A stretch of 64,000 bases of DNA, taken from assembly GCA_021399435.1 (NCBI GenBank), contig JAJTUP010000004.1, positions 1,612,001-1,676,000 of the forward strand. The letters are read 5' to 3'. Made by a program: the position numbers and the translations under genes. The notes beneath the pieces were generated by a model. The model was not told the origin of the DNA. It searched no databases and worked only from the letters and a program-made list of their open reading frames with translations. Below are positions 1 to 11,175 of this stretch, piece after piece. Position 1 is the first letter of the stretch. Each line of letters opens with the position of its first letter. Source of the stretch: Diaporthe sp. PMI_573. Taxonomy: Eukaryota; Ascomycota; Sordariomycetes; Diaporthales; Diaporthaceae.

Positions 1-632
1 GCCCAAATTCGAATTCCCAACTAACTCGACTTGGTAGACTGGGCGAATAGTGACCTGGTGGGTCTCAAAAGACCAATGAAAGAGATGATAACAAGGGGAA
101 AGATTTTATCATCCCTGCGAGGGGACGAGGCCCGGCCCCGGAGCCGGGCGGCCGGGGCTGTTAGATTCGGCAACACCTTCTGAAAGTCCCCATAGTATCG
201 CCGGCCAAGACCGGTACTGCGCTGCCGATCGATTGCTCCGAGTCAGCTATACTACGAGTACGCAATTGCTGGTGGACTGCGTCTTCGATGGCCTCTTGGC
301 AGGTTCCTCCCCGAGTGGTAGGGCCCACAAAGCCCCATGTGTATTGAGAATCACTATTGGTGAAATCGGCCAACAGTCGACAGAGCATTGATAAAGATTG
401 TGACAAAATGCATTCCTGCCCCAGAGTCCGACCAGTTGCGAAACAAGGGGCTGGTCCCATTGTGAGGAAGGCGAAGAGAAGCAGATATTCTGTCTGACCT
501 GACGCAACCTGGCTTTCTCACCGACGTCGCATTACGGCCACAGCTTCCTTGACAACGATCCACTTACCATCCGCGCACTGCTCACAAACGAGTCTTAGAC
601 TCTCCAAGAGCCTAGTGTAGAAAGAAGACAAA
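1..632. other. Upstream spacer of the acyltransferase gene
   Basis: No gene can be supported here. The minus strand has a 99-codon open frame around 161-460, but it has no recognisable motif, no intron signals and overlapping open frames of similar size, so I treat it as chance. The part nearest 632 should hold the promoter and 5' leader of the acyltransferase. Confidence 0.5.
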
Positions 633-2141
633 ATGGAACTCGTCGACAAGGATCTTCTGTTCCAAGTCACACCCATCGAGCAGATCAGTCCAAGAGGCTG
701 GCCAAGATATGCAAGTTCCAACCCCCAGTCCAACCCCAGGTTGCGCATGGACATATGTAGCTGACCATTTTCTCCACCCCAGATCTTTCCGTTTGAGCTG
801 CCTGAGAACTATGACCTTGATGAGGTGACGCGAATCCTAAGGGATGGCTGGGAAGCCACCTGCCGCCGCATCCCGGTCCTGAAGGGCGAAGCCGTCGCCG
901 ATCCTGACGGGAAGCAGGGCGGGACGATGAAAATCCAGCTCCTCGACGACAAGGAAAGGCTCGAGCGGATCCAGCCCATCACGGTCAAGGACCTCCGGTC
1001 ACCGGGGGCATACCCCCTGACATTCGCCGAGCTGAAGGAGAAGCATTTCCCCGTGTCCGCCTTTGATCCGGAGGTCTTTACGCGCCGCTACACGTGGCCG
1101 TCTCCCGAGGACCGCCTCCCCATCATGCTCATGCAGTTGAACTTCATCCGGGGCGGCCTGATCCTGAACTGGAACCCGTTCCATATGATCGGTGACGGTA
1201 AGACGTTCTTCACCTGGACTGTGGTCTGGGCGGAAGAGTGCCGGCGGGCCCAGGGGCTCGAGATCAGTGAGCCTTTTGAGTTGCGCCAGAGCACAGTTAG
1301 CGACAGGCGCTACGCCATCAAGCCCCAGGGCCCACCCAGTGGGAAGGCCGGCAGGCTGGAGGATCACCCGCAATATGTGCTCCTGACCGATCCGGCGAAT
1401 CAGCTGGCGAAGGTCCTCAAGGCGGACGGACACGTTGGGCAGATATTCTACTTCTCCAAGGAATCGCTGAAGCAGCTCAAGAAGGATGCGTCTCCTCGTA
1501 ACCCTGCACCAGGCGAGCCGTCGTATATCAGCACCAACGACGCCCTGACGGCGCTCGCCTGGCGCTCTGTCATGGCGGCACAATATCCACCGAAGAAGGT
1601 AAAGGGCGACGAAGTCTCGGTCTTCAACATGGCGGTCGACGGGCGACTGCGCATCCAGCCCCCTATCGACGAGGACACGCTGGGGAGCTTCGTCGAGTTT
1701 ATCGAGGTGAAGATGCCCCTTGGCAGGATGCTGGATAGCAGCGCGAACAGCGTCGCCGAGATCGCGTCACAGCTCCGGAAAGCAATCAATAATATGAACG
1801 AGGACTTCCAAGGGGCCTTCACCAACGATGTCATCCAGCTGACCAACGGCCTGGACGACGTGAGGTTCCTCTCGCCGTCTGCGTTCCTTGACTGCCCCGG
1901 GCTGTGCTGCTCTCAGACTAGCTGGGCCAAGTTCGAGCTGTATGGCTTGCGGTGGGGCCCCGCGTTGGGAGACCGCATCAGGGCGATTAGGTCTCCGAGC
2001 AACGGCATCTTGAATGGGATGCAGATAATGATGCCTGAGCTTCCCGACGGAGGTCGTGAGATGCTGTGTGGGGTTAACGAGGAGGACCTTCCGAGGCTGA
2101 TGGCTGATCCTATTTGGAGGAAGTATGCTGAGCCACGATAG
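633..2141 (+). CDS. BAHD-type acyltransferase (trichothecene 3-O-acetyltransferase-like family), 478 aa
   Basis: Predicted CoA-dependent O- or N-acyltransferase of the fungal transferase family (PF02458 type); the acceptor is unknown. Two exons: 633-710 and 783-2141. The first exon (26 codons, MELVDKDLLF...) joins through a GC-AG intron (711-782, donor GCAAGT, branch CTGAC) to IFPFELPENY..., which restores the usual N-terminal 'TP.. PR.. .. FPF' block; no GT donor gives this frame. The catalytic motif HMIGDG is visible with His160 and Asp164, and the C-terminal half has the SW..FELYGLRWG block that stands where plant enzymes have DFGWG. Length (about 480 aa) fits the family. Such enzymes are often secondary-metabolism genes, but no synthase or P450 lies beside it here, so a cluster role is not supported. 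The family call is firm, the substrate is open. Confidence 0.88.
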
Positions 2142-3228
2142 TTAATCCAGTTGTGAAGGGAGAGGTTTCCGGGGGGGCTTCAATATTGTTTCTGACAAGA
2201 ACTGAGACAGTTATGTAGCTTGCCACTAGAGAGTGAGCCTTGTTATATATCCTATGATTTAATAGATTGGGAATAGAGGAAGGAGGAAATGAGTAGTTCC
2301 ACTTACACTATTCCAACTTAATCTGTGTACGTGGGGAAGATGGGGCCAGACAGCGGCCCCTCGGCCATACGTAAGACCTGTGGACCATGAGAGGCTGAAA
2401 ATTTACATCACTTTCTTTGATAAATCTTGCACGTCTCCTCAAGTTTGTCTACAACAGTTCTTCACAGTCATTAGGCAATGGTAAAAATCGAGCCGCAAAA
2501 TGCTATGCCAGCATCAATTGATAGTTGCGGAACCCATCTTATCTCATTTTTACGCCTCATCTCCAATCTGAAAGCTGTATCCGGAAAATCAACCTTTCCT
2601 ATCTAATCAGCCTAGGAGCACCAACACTGTATAGTATAATACTTGGATAGAGAGATCTACTGAAGTCTTATCCAATATTCGCCTATTACTCCTTTCCCGT
2701 GTGGCTATTGTGTTGATCCTACGTAAGATCCCCAAGAGGTATCCTATCTAATGCATTCCAAATAATCAGGTTTTGTTCTGGTGTTGTCAGGTGCATAATA
2801 GGGATTAATATGTTTGGCTCCACAAGCTCGAGGCTTGTGATCGCGGCACAGCCTGGCTGACCTAAGTATAGGACCTGTTAGCTGTGAGCCCTGTTTCATG
2901 TTTAATTCAAGTCACTGCCCTACGGTCAACAACTGAGTCAAGACTCTAGATGCCAAGTCGCTAAACTGGTTCTCCCTACCGGATTTGGATCTCAGCGTCG
3001 TGACTTACTCCCTCAATTACCATGATTCAGAGCAGAGAACCACACATATCCAATTTAAATATGAGGGCATTAGACATTTACAGTCACCATGAATGCTGAT
3101 TCTTTAGCCGTGCTCGTCGCCACGAAACTCAACACTCTTCGAATCCACTCGCTCTTTGCATAGCCTCGACGTTCATTTTGCTGTTGAAGCACCCACTCTC
3201 TTTAAATCTGCAATTATTGGCCGACAAG
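2142..3228. other. Spacer, slightly AT-richer, no gene seen
   Basis: About 1.1 kb between two genes on the same strand. It is visibly richer in A/T than the flanking coding sequence and has many stops in all frames. It should contain the acyltransferase 3' end and the promoter of the secreted EEP protein. I see no repeat or RNA gene. Confidence 0.5.
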
Positions 3229-4326
3229 ATGCTGGGACTAACAGCGACGACTGTTCTGGCGCTTTGGGCGGGTAGCGCATTGGCTCAGACTCCCATCCGG
3301 GTTGCGAGCTTTAACATCAGATATGACAACACAGATATCAGTATCGCGGATACCGAGCTGTACTGGAGCGGCCTGACGTGTGCAAGCGACCCCTATCAAT
3401 GCCGTGTCTTTGGGGTACTCAGCGAGCTCGGTACGTTTCTCGCCTCTCACTCTCGGTTTTCTATTTCCGCCAGTTTCTCAGGCACCACAATCTGGTTTGA
3501 TGCGGTAAATGCTGACTTGCGTGCCCAATAGTCAATGTGACCTCGGCGGGTGACTCCTTCGTGGGCATGCAGGAAGTGCTGGACAACCAGCTAAACGACA
3601 TCATGGACGCCATGAAACAAACCGGCGCGTGGGAGCACATCGGCGTGGCGCGCGACGACGGCAAGAGCGACGGGGAGTACAACCCCATCATCTACAAGAC
3701 GGACGTCTTCGAGCTCGTGCACGAGGAGACAAAGTGGCTCTCCGAGACGCCCGACACTCCGTCCAAGAGCTGGGACTCGGGTAGCAACCGCATCGTCACC
3801 GTGGGCGTGTTCAAGCACATCGCGACGGGCAGGCTGATGATCATGGCCAACACGCACCTGGACAACGCCGTCGCCGAGGCCCGCACCAACCAGATCGGCG
3901 TCGCGGTCGACATCATCAAGGCGGTGGACGCCGCCTACGGGCCCAACCTGCCCACGTTCCTTACTGGCGACTTCAACTCTGGCGACAGCGACCCTGCGTA
4001 CACGACTCTGGTGGCCGAGAACTACCTCCAGGACTTGTACGCCAAGGCCTCCCCTGAGCAGCGCAGCCAGCGGTTCTACACGTACACTGGCTTCGCGGGC
4101 GAGTACTCGTCCCGTATTGACTACATCTGGTTCGGACCTCAGGTACGTGCACTCCTGGAGATATGACCTCCTCTGCGCTGTTCGTTTTGACTAACATATG
4201 GTCCTATAGTCTGGTCCCGCCGGTGGCCCTATCACCATCAAGCAGTACGCGGTCGAGGACAACGTCTGGGGCACCGGCCGCATGAGCGACCACCGATGCG
4301 TTGTCGGAGATGTCACTCTCGGTTAA
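3229..4326 (+). CDS. Secreted endonuclease/exonuclease/phosphatase-fold hydrolase, 309 aa
   Basis: Predicted extracellular metal-dependent phosphoesterase of the DNase I-like EEP superfamily. Exons 3229-3430, 3532-4142 and 4210-4326, with GT-AG introns (GTACGT donors at both). The start is chosen because MLGLTATTVLALWAGSALA is a good signal peptide, with cleavage expected before QTPIR. EEP signatures appear in order: ASFNIRYDN near the N-terminus, GMQEV (metal-binding Glu), GDFNSGDSDP (Asp and Asn), RIDYIW and the terminal SDHRCVVGDV (Asp-His). The length fits the small fungal secreted EEP proteins. Substrate could be nucleic acid, a phospholipid or a phosphorylated sugar; the sequence alone does not decide. 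Superfamily and secretion are well supported, substrate is not. Confidence 0.88.
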
Positions 4327-6618
4327 TCGCGAGGGCAATCGATGGAAAGGGGTCAACTTTCATGCACATAATGTTCTGGTTGAGTGTACATAGGCGTTAT
4401 ATACCCATCGGCTGAAACAATTCGCCCGCAGAAGAGATCAGTCGGGCGAAGTTGATATACGAAATATGGATTCAGTTACTGAACGCACAACTCTGTTTGT
4501 CATACTCCCTCTAATCGTGCGCTCCTGCAAAACAAAAACTTCACCTGGTCAGCAAGCTAGCGAAAAGGTATTGTCCAGGCAAATCTGCCCAATTACCCAA
4601 TGGATAGTAGAATATGATATGCGAGGAATCGAAGAACCCTGAAAGTTACGTAACTCACAAGCGGCAAGTTTTTGTTGCAACTTGTTCGCAGGAGAATAAT
4701 GGAAGTGCACACGATGTCATCAGCAGAAACACAGGCTCAGCAAACTGCGTATATCTGAAATATGCAATGAAGGGATAAAACATATGTCTCAAAATTTCAA
4801 AAGCTTCCAGTAACCGGGATTGAAACGGCTGGCATATTGGCCTGGGTGGAGTGAAGCCAAAGGAAGGAAAGCAGGAGTGCGGCGTATCCCCCAATGTTCC
4901 TGAGAGGTCGCCGATCCCGGGGGTTGGCGAGTGAAACGCCGAGACAATCAACGGCGAGACAACGTCGTGCGAAGCGTGAGAAAGCCACGGAGCACAAGGC
5001 GTGCAGATTCGGCCCTACGACTAGCCTGTCTGCCCTTCTCCCAATCAGCGGGGGGAGCGGCGGCAGACGAGGCGTGAACAGGCATTCCAGGCCAGGGCGG
5101 GATGACTCAGAGACAACGAAGGGTGCAGCGGTTGAGTCCAAAAAAGCCAGGAACACGTAGCCTGGCCGTGCATACCCTTCAGCTGATTTGGCCTCAGATA
5201 GTTGGCTGCCTAGCGCCCCAGCTGGCGGGGAGCCTTTTTTTCTGGTTGCCTTATTCTCCCTGTTTTTTCTTCCGGCACCCTGCAGCGATTTGACACCATG
5301 AATCGCACACACGACGACGTGAATGGCTGGATCGCCCTGTGGCCGGCCTATTTGGCCCCCAAAGGTCTCAGGCGTGGGCCGATGCCACCAAGCAGGCAAT
5401 CAGGATCGTCCCCCGAGAGACAGACCTGCAGGCAGGCCACGCGAACAGCGCCGAGCGGGATTTGTTGGCTCTGGCCTCATGGCGTCTGTCCGAGCGGTCG
5501 TCGCCGACAGACACAGACATGCGCTGGGGCATGTGCCCAGGTGCCTTGCTCACTCGCTAGCAGAAGCGGCCCTCAGCCCTGGGATTGCAGCGTGGCAGCC
5601 GTGGTCGAGACTGAGAATGAGACCGAGACTAGCACGGGTTAACGAAAGCTGTCTCTCCGATGTCGAACAACGGCGGCCCTGCTGAGGCTCGTGAAAGTGT
5701 GGTTGTGGTGTACACCCACCGGGCAGGAAGGGATCCGTACTGCAGGCCAGCACGAAGCCCCCAACCAGGCCCACCCCACAGCACCACCCTGCCCAACCTT
5801 GGAAGGAGCGAAAACCACATGGTTGGTTGCTCCGTGGCCTACGGCAGCTCGTCCCACCCACCCTTCTCCTCCATCTTCTGGTCCGGGCTCACCCTTCAGC
5901 CCTACCAAGCATGGGAAGTGTTTCTACCTGGCCCGCCGAGGCATGGGGCCACCCTGCTGTCGACGTAGGACTGCCAGCTGGTGACAGGGATACAAATCCT
6001 TCTGCAGCATCCAGCCTGTCCTGGGCAAGTCCTGGGCACACGTCCTGGGCCGTCCACCCTATCCAGGCAGTCACACTTATTAGCTGCCGCCCGAGGTGCC
6101 ACCCACACGGATGATCGACCGGCGGGAATAGCTTCTGACATGGCTTCCGCCCTTGCCAGCTCTGGCCCTTGATAAGAGGAGCTCGGTCCGCCAGGGGAGC
6201 CATGAGCCGGCCAAGCTAGCGAGCTCTCAGTCCTCCTCTCTTTCACATTCCCAACCGCCTCATCAGCCGTCTCGTGGTCTTCAGCCTTTCTTTGTCCTCG
6301 ACGAGCGCCTGTGACATCCTCGCTTGTCACACCAGGCCCGCACCTTGACCCTGACCGGCTGTCGCTGCCATCATATCGATCCCGTGCGAAGCTGCCCCCA
6401 CCGCTGCCCATCATCGAGCAGCCCTGCTCGAGGAGAACAAAGGAGCTTCAGCTTGATAACCGACACATCAACCCGCCAACCAGCAACCGGAAGTCGAGCC
6501 CGAGATAGCCCTGTCGTAGACTCAAGAAGTATCCAAGTTCACAAATCAAGCAATTCGACAGATCCTAGCGACTACGACTTCTACGTCTCGCGCACCAGCC
6601 CCGGCGCCGTTATACACG
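4327..6618. other. 2.3-kb spacer with no supportable gene
   Basis: GC-rich sequence with many overlapping short open frames in all six frames, the pattern of a high-GC stretch rather than of a gene. No domain motif or consistent exon chain was found. The part from about 6190 to 6618 is pyrimidine-rich and probably is the promoter and 5' leader of the small protein gene that starts at 6619. Confidence 0.45.
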
Positions 6619-6983
6619 ATGGGCTCCAGTCGCAATACACCAGCATCCCCGGCGTCAACCACATCCCAAGGCGTAAGTAATCTTCTCAACGTGGTCTTGC
6701 AGCCAATCCACTGTTAGAGCGCCGACAAGACTAACCCTTGCAACAGTCGCCACAATCAGCCTCCTCAAGCCGTTGGCCAACCCGTGCCGTCATGAGCAGA
6801 AAAGACTCAACAAACTCGGTGTCCTCAACCATGTCCGCAGCCTCGGCAGCTTCTGTTCCCACGAGGAAGAAGGTGTCGTCGGTGTCGTCGTCCAGCAATG
6901 TCAACCAGTACACGCATTGCGGCAGACACACGGACCAGTACCTGTTTAGTGGCTGGTCCAAGATATTCAACACGAAACACTGA
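6619..6983 (+). CDS. Small conserved fungal protein with C-terminal CGRH-D-LF-GWS motif, 96 aa
   Basis: Function unknown. Exon 1 is 6619-6672 (18 codons, MGSSRNTPAS...), then a GT-AG intron 6673-6746 (GTAAGT donor, CAACAG acceptor), then exon 2, 6747-6983. The N-terminal two thirds is Ser/Thr/Ala-rich and looks disordered, with basic patches (SRWPTRAVMSRKD, PTRKK) and many possible phosphosites. The last about 25 residues hold HCGRHTDQYLFSGWSKIF. I recognise this pattern (CGRH, then D, then LF-GWS) from small hypothetical proteins of many filamentous fungi, so selection on the tail is likely. The Cys and two His could bind metal, but that is inference. Splicing preserves frame, and the stop follows the motif directly. 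Confidence 0.72.
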
Positions 6984-7957
6984 GTGTCCGTCTGATTGAC
7001 CATGATTGTTTCCTTCACGAAAAGCAACAACGCAATCATGGTCTTTACTCATTCAGCCGTTATTGCGTATCTGGGTGACCCTTTGGATGGTCTTGGTTTA
7101 CTATGTATCATGACAACTTGGGGTGGATTCGGCGAACCCTGATTTTATTCATGGGCCAAGGCTGTACTGTATAATATTGATGATGTTGATGTCTCGTTTC
7201 CTGTGGGAAGGGCGAGAGGCCCGAATCAGACTGGAAGTCGGTCCCCAGGAAGCAGAGTATGATAATGACGAAACGAATTAATCTAGGTGTTGAGTGAAAA
7301 TTTGACTCTATATCCGAAAAGCAATTTGATATTTCATTTCAAGATCTTGCTCACCCGTGCTTGTGTCTATGACTTTAAGAGCCATGCGGACTCTGATCCC
7401 GTCGCGAGCATCTGGCTAGATGAGTAGGAACGAACAGTCTTCCTGTTCCTGTTGCTATCCATGCCTGGATCCCATCTTGCCGAGAAATCCGTCATTCGTG
7501 TCACCCCCCAGCAGACTGTACTGAAGAAAACAATCCAATCTGATCCAATCCATGCAGGAACCAGACTGTCGGCACCGTGAACGACTTGGGCACTGCCACC
7601 CCCAGCTTTTTGCAACCGCGGCCCTGATCCCTGCAGGCCGTGCTCGTGCAGCTGTCATGGCAAGGGGCCCTGGCCGCTGGCCCGAGCGGAGCTGCAGGGC
7701 CGAGAAGGGAAACACATGCTGGCCCAGCCGAAAAGTGGGCACTCCTCGGCTCGAAAGCCTGAAGAGCTCAACAAAAAAAAAAAAGACTAAGGATACAACG
7801 TTCGACAGCTGGACTTGCCTACCTGCCCGTTGAACCAACTCAAACTCGAGAGCTTCGTCACACTTGCATCACGGAAGAGGAAGTCCTCCGGACCTAAACA
7901 ACACATACGGAGGCACTCACTCCACGCGGCAGCAAGGGACTCCCACCGGCAGCGACG
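6984..7957. other. Spacer before PHS1
   Basis: Nearly 1 kb between two plus-strand genes. It contains a short poly-A run near 7773-7784 and pyrimidine/purine-mixed sequence typical of a fungal promoter and leader. No gene, RNA or repeat is supported. Confidence 0.5.
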
Positions 7958-8797
7958 ATGGCGCGAGAACAAGACGTCGTAAAGACGAACGTCTCCCCGC
8001 GGCGCATGTCCGCCCCGAAGCGCGCCTACCTCGTCGCCTACAACGCCATCTCCGCGGTCCTCTGGTCCGTCGTCCTCGGCCGGACACTATCCACCCTCGC
8101 CGCCAACGGCCTCGACAAGGGCCCCGCCCTCGTGTACCCTGCCGTCGGCGAGTGGACAAAGTGGACGCAGACCCTTGCCGCACTGGAGGTCGTGCACTCG
8201 CTGCTCGGTACGCGCGACACCCTTTCACCCTCCTGCTTTCCTTCCTCGCCTTCTCCCAATCCATATATCAGCGCGGGGAATGAAGGAGTGAAGAAAAACA
8301 TGACCCAAAGCTAAGAAGCTAACCGTTGCCCCCACCACACAGGCGTCGTCCGCGCCCCCCTCTTCACAACCCTAATGCAAGTCGCGTCCCGCTTCGCCCT
8401 CGTCTGGGGCGCCGTCGACAACTACCCCCTCATAGCCGCCAGCCCGGCCTACAGCAGCATGCTGCTGGCCTGGTCCGTAACCGAGGTGGTGCGGTACCTG
8501 TTCTTCGCCCTGTCGCTGGGGACAGGCGCCGAGCCCTCCCCGCTGCGCTGGATGCGCTACAGCGGCTTCTTCGTCCTCTACCCCGTCGGCATATCCAGCG
8601 AGCTGTGGGAGCTGTTCACCGTGGCGCAGGCTGCCGCCGCTGAGGGCAGCACCGCCAAGGCCGTCGTCGCTGGGGTTACTATGGCCACGTACCTGCCTGG
8701 CGCCCCGATGCTGTATACGCATATGATCAAGCAGCGGCGCAAGGTCTTGGGTGGTGGTGGTGCTCGTGCTGAGGCGAGGGGCAAGAAGACGGAGTAG
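7958..8797 (+). CDS. PHS1: Very-long-chain (3R)-3-hydroxyacyl-CoA dehydratase, PHS1/HACD family, 234 aa
   Basis: Catalyses the third step of ER very-long-chain fatty acid elongation, dehydrating 3-hydroxyacyl-CoA to trans-2-enoyl-CoA for sphingolipid synthesis. Exons 7958-8207 and 8343-8797; the 135-nt GT-AG intron splits a Gly codon inside the conserved LEVVHSLLG-VVRAP block. Family blocks are all present: YNAISAVLW, TLMQVASR, WSVTEVVRY and FFVLYPVGISSE. The catalytic pair is Tyr163 and Glu170, with the same seven-residue spacing as the Tyr/Glu pair described for yeast Phs1. Several hydrophobic helices match a multi-pass protein. The C-terminus ends K-K-T-E, a di-lysine KKXX-type ER retrieval signal, which fits the ER location. 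Length is normal for the family. Confidence 0.95.
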
Positions 8798-9067
8798 GTC
8801 TGCGGACGGGGAAGGTCACCGTGTAACATTTGATCTCTGCATTAGGAGGCGAGCTATTTATTTCGTTTTCTTTAAGCCATCATTTAGCTGCTGTAGGGGT
8901 ATTTGGCCATAAAGACTAGAGTGCAAAGAAGAAGCGCATCTTCTGTTTAATCAATGTATCCTGTATCATACCAAAGATAGAAATACCATAACCAAGGGAG
9001 AAAAGAAAACAAAGCAAGCTCCAAGCACAGGGAGACGGAAGGCCCTGACGCCACACACAAGACCCGA

Positions 9068-10595
9068 TCAGGATAGTGGCGTATACTGCGCGCCCTCTCC
9101 CTTCATACTGAAGTCCTCATCACTGTCCAGGGCCATGTCCCCTTCTGGGGCAGTTTTTTTGTCCCGAGTGATCTCTCCTTCCGTGCTGCTCTCATACCAA
9201 TCATTCCTGGTCCACCTCGCGATGAATTCCGCCGCCGTGTCGGAGAGCTTGTCGTACCCGGGGTTCTCCTTTGGCTCGAACATGGCTACATAACAAGCAG
9301 GAGTCAGAAACCAGTCCGAACCGAGATCAGAATCCCAATCATAGGGAGCAGAGGAAGGAGAAACTTACCCATGTGCGCCGAGGTCTCGTCCCCAACCTGG
9401 TCATTGACCGCCTCCTCCCAATGGCCCAGCTTCTCGGGCCCGTTGCGCCGACTGGGCAGGTTGCAGAACGTCCTCTGGCCGCCCAGCACGGTGCCGACCA
9501 TGTTGGTCCCGCCGATCCCGGCAACCTGCTGCTGCAGGGCGGTGGCGCCCTTCCCCAGGCGCGTGTACAGCACGCCGAAGCCCACTCCCAGCTCGTTCTG
9601 CGCGCGCGCCATGTACGCGACCCGCCGCCGCAGCTCCTCGCCCCGGGCGAGGCACCCCACGAACTCGAGGTGCGACGACACCCACGTCCAGCCCTCGGTC
9701 AGCTGGTCGCGCTTCAGGTACGCCGCCGCCGCGGACCCGGCCAGCGCCGCGCCCGCTCCGGCGTATAGTGCCATCTTGCCCCAGCTGCCCCACGTCGACG
9801 CCGACGAGTCGTTGGCCTTGTTGTTGTTGTTCCCAGTCCCTGCCGGCGGCAGCGCGGCGACGGGCTTCTTCTCCTGGCCTCCCCGCTGCGCCTGCGCGTC
9901 CTTGCCCGCGTCGGCGGCCCCCTTGGCGCCCCAGAGGCCGGTCAGGGTGCTCAGCTGCGTGAGCGCGGCGCTGGCGGTGCTGTAGTGCGTCTCTGCGCCG
10001 TGGGCCACGACGCCCGGAGAGATCCCCAGGTACGGCGTGTCGAAGCTGAGGACGGCCTGGACGTAGGGGAACATGAGCCCGTTAAGCTCGATGGAGTTGT
10101 CGCCCTCGGCCGGCGCCGCGGTGTGGTTCCCGTCGCCGGAGCCGCCCGACGCCGACGAGGGCGGGATGACGCGCTCGCTGGTCAGGGCGATGAGGGTCTC
10201 GGCGGCGACGATGCCGCCCATCGAGTGGCCGCAGAGCACGACGCGCACCGATGGGTCGACCGTCGGCGAGGGCGTGCCTTTGTTTACTTCGATGTCGATC
10301 ACCTTCTCCTGCAGCCAGTCTCGGAACCGCGAGACGCAGTCCGCCAGGTCGCCGCGGGTCTCGTACTTGGGGTACACCAGCACCTGCACGTCGAGCTTGG
10401 GCAGCCGCTCGGCGACTAGGTCGCGCAGGTGCTGGGTGAAGGCATATTTGTGGCCGAAGGTTTCCTCACCCCCCTGGATGGCAGTAATAGCCTCGTGTTA
10501 GCAGTGTTGGATTCTATTTGACAACAGGTGATTATTGCAATGGGGGTGCTTGCCTTGAAGCCGTGGATGAAGCACAGAAGCAGTGTCTTCTTCAT
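9068..10595 (-). CDS. DUF676-type alpha/beta serine hydrolase, 454 aa
   Basis: Predicted lipase/esterase-like hydrolase. Three exons on the minus strand: 10554-10595, 9369-10473 and 9068-9285. The 14-codon first exon (MKKTLLLCFIHGFK) joins through a GC-AG intron (10474-10553, donor GCAAGC) to GGEETFG, recreating the family's FIHGFKGG-TFG oxyanion-loop block; the second intron (9286-9368) is GT-AG. The nucleophile elbow is GHSMGG with Ser98, preceded by PKYETRGDL, which I recognise from fungal members. A hydrophobic Ala/Gly-rich segment (MALYAGAGAALAGSAAAAYL) lies in the middle and could be a membrane anchor, with an Asn/Ala-rich linker before it. The tail is acidic. The gene converges with PHS1, 270 bp away. 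Fold is well supported; substrate and membrane topology are unknown. Confidence 0.88.
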
Positions 10596-11175
10596 CTTTC
10601 GAACCCATTTGAGGTGGCCCAGGTGATGCTGAGGGCTCGGGTCTGGCAAGTGTGCGAGATGTTGAAGGAAGTTTGGGGTTGATAAAAACCACCGGGCCCC
10701 TAGTTCGAGGTGGCGAGACGCATGTGAGCCGCCTGCAGAGCGCTGTGCTGCATTGCACTGGCCTGAGGTGTGGAGGGGGGTCGCACTTGCGAGACCCCAC
10801 CAGAACCGGTGGGTGATGTCAGCGGGGGCAGTCGAGGGAAATTGGGATCCGGCTGTCAAATCTACCCCAGACAAGGTTTGAGCGGCTGATCAGGGTCTCT
10901 GATTCTATATTTGGTGGGCACTTCGTAGACTGGATATCGAATCGAGTAACTCGTCTCGGAGATCTGGCATATATCTACGTGCATTTTAATAAAAGGCAGC
11001 TGACCGGTAACCTGCTATTAAGTGGACCGGACTACAAAGCCAATATTTCTTGGACGATCAACTCTAGACCTCTGCTCATCAGTCGGCGTATTCGTCGCTG
11101 GAAGCTTATGTTGTGGATCAAAACTTTTATGGCCCAAATCAGTATGCAAATGCCCATATGAATGCCCAAATCCAA
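10596..11175. other. Spacer between two minus-strand genes
   Basis: Holds the promoter and leader of the hydrolase gene (start at 10595) and the 3' end of the decarboxylase gene (stop at 11176). No gene or repeat is seen. Confidence 0.5.

Noticed and set aside
161..460. 99-codon minus frame at the left end
   Set aside because: No motif, overlapped by other frames of similar size, and no splice signals; likely chance.
633..2141. Secondary metabolite gene cluster around the acyltransferase or the FAD monooxygenase
   Set aside because: They are 60 kb apart, with no synthase, P450 or transporter near either one.
5298..6414. Stack of overlapping open frames on both strands
   Set aside because: The frames shadow each other in a GC-rich stretch; none shows a domain or exon chain.
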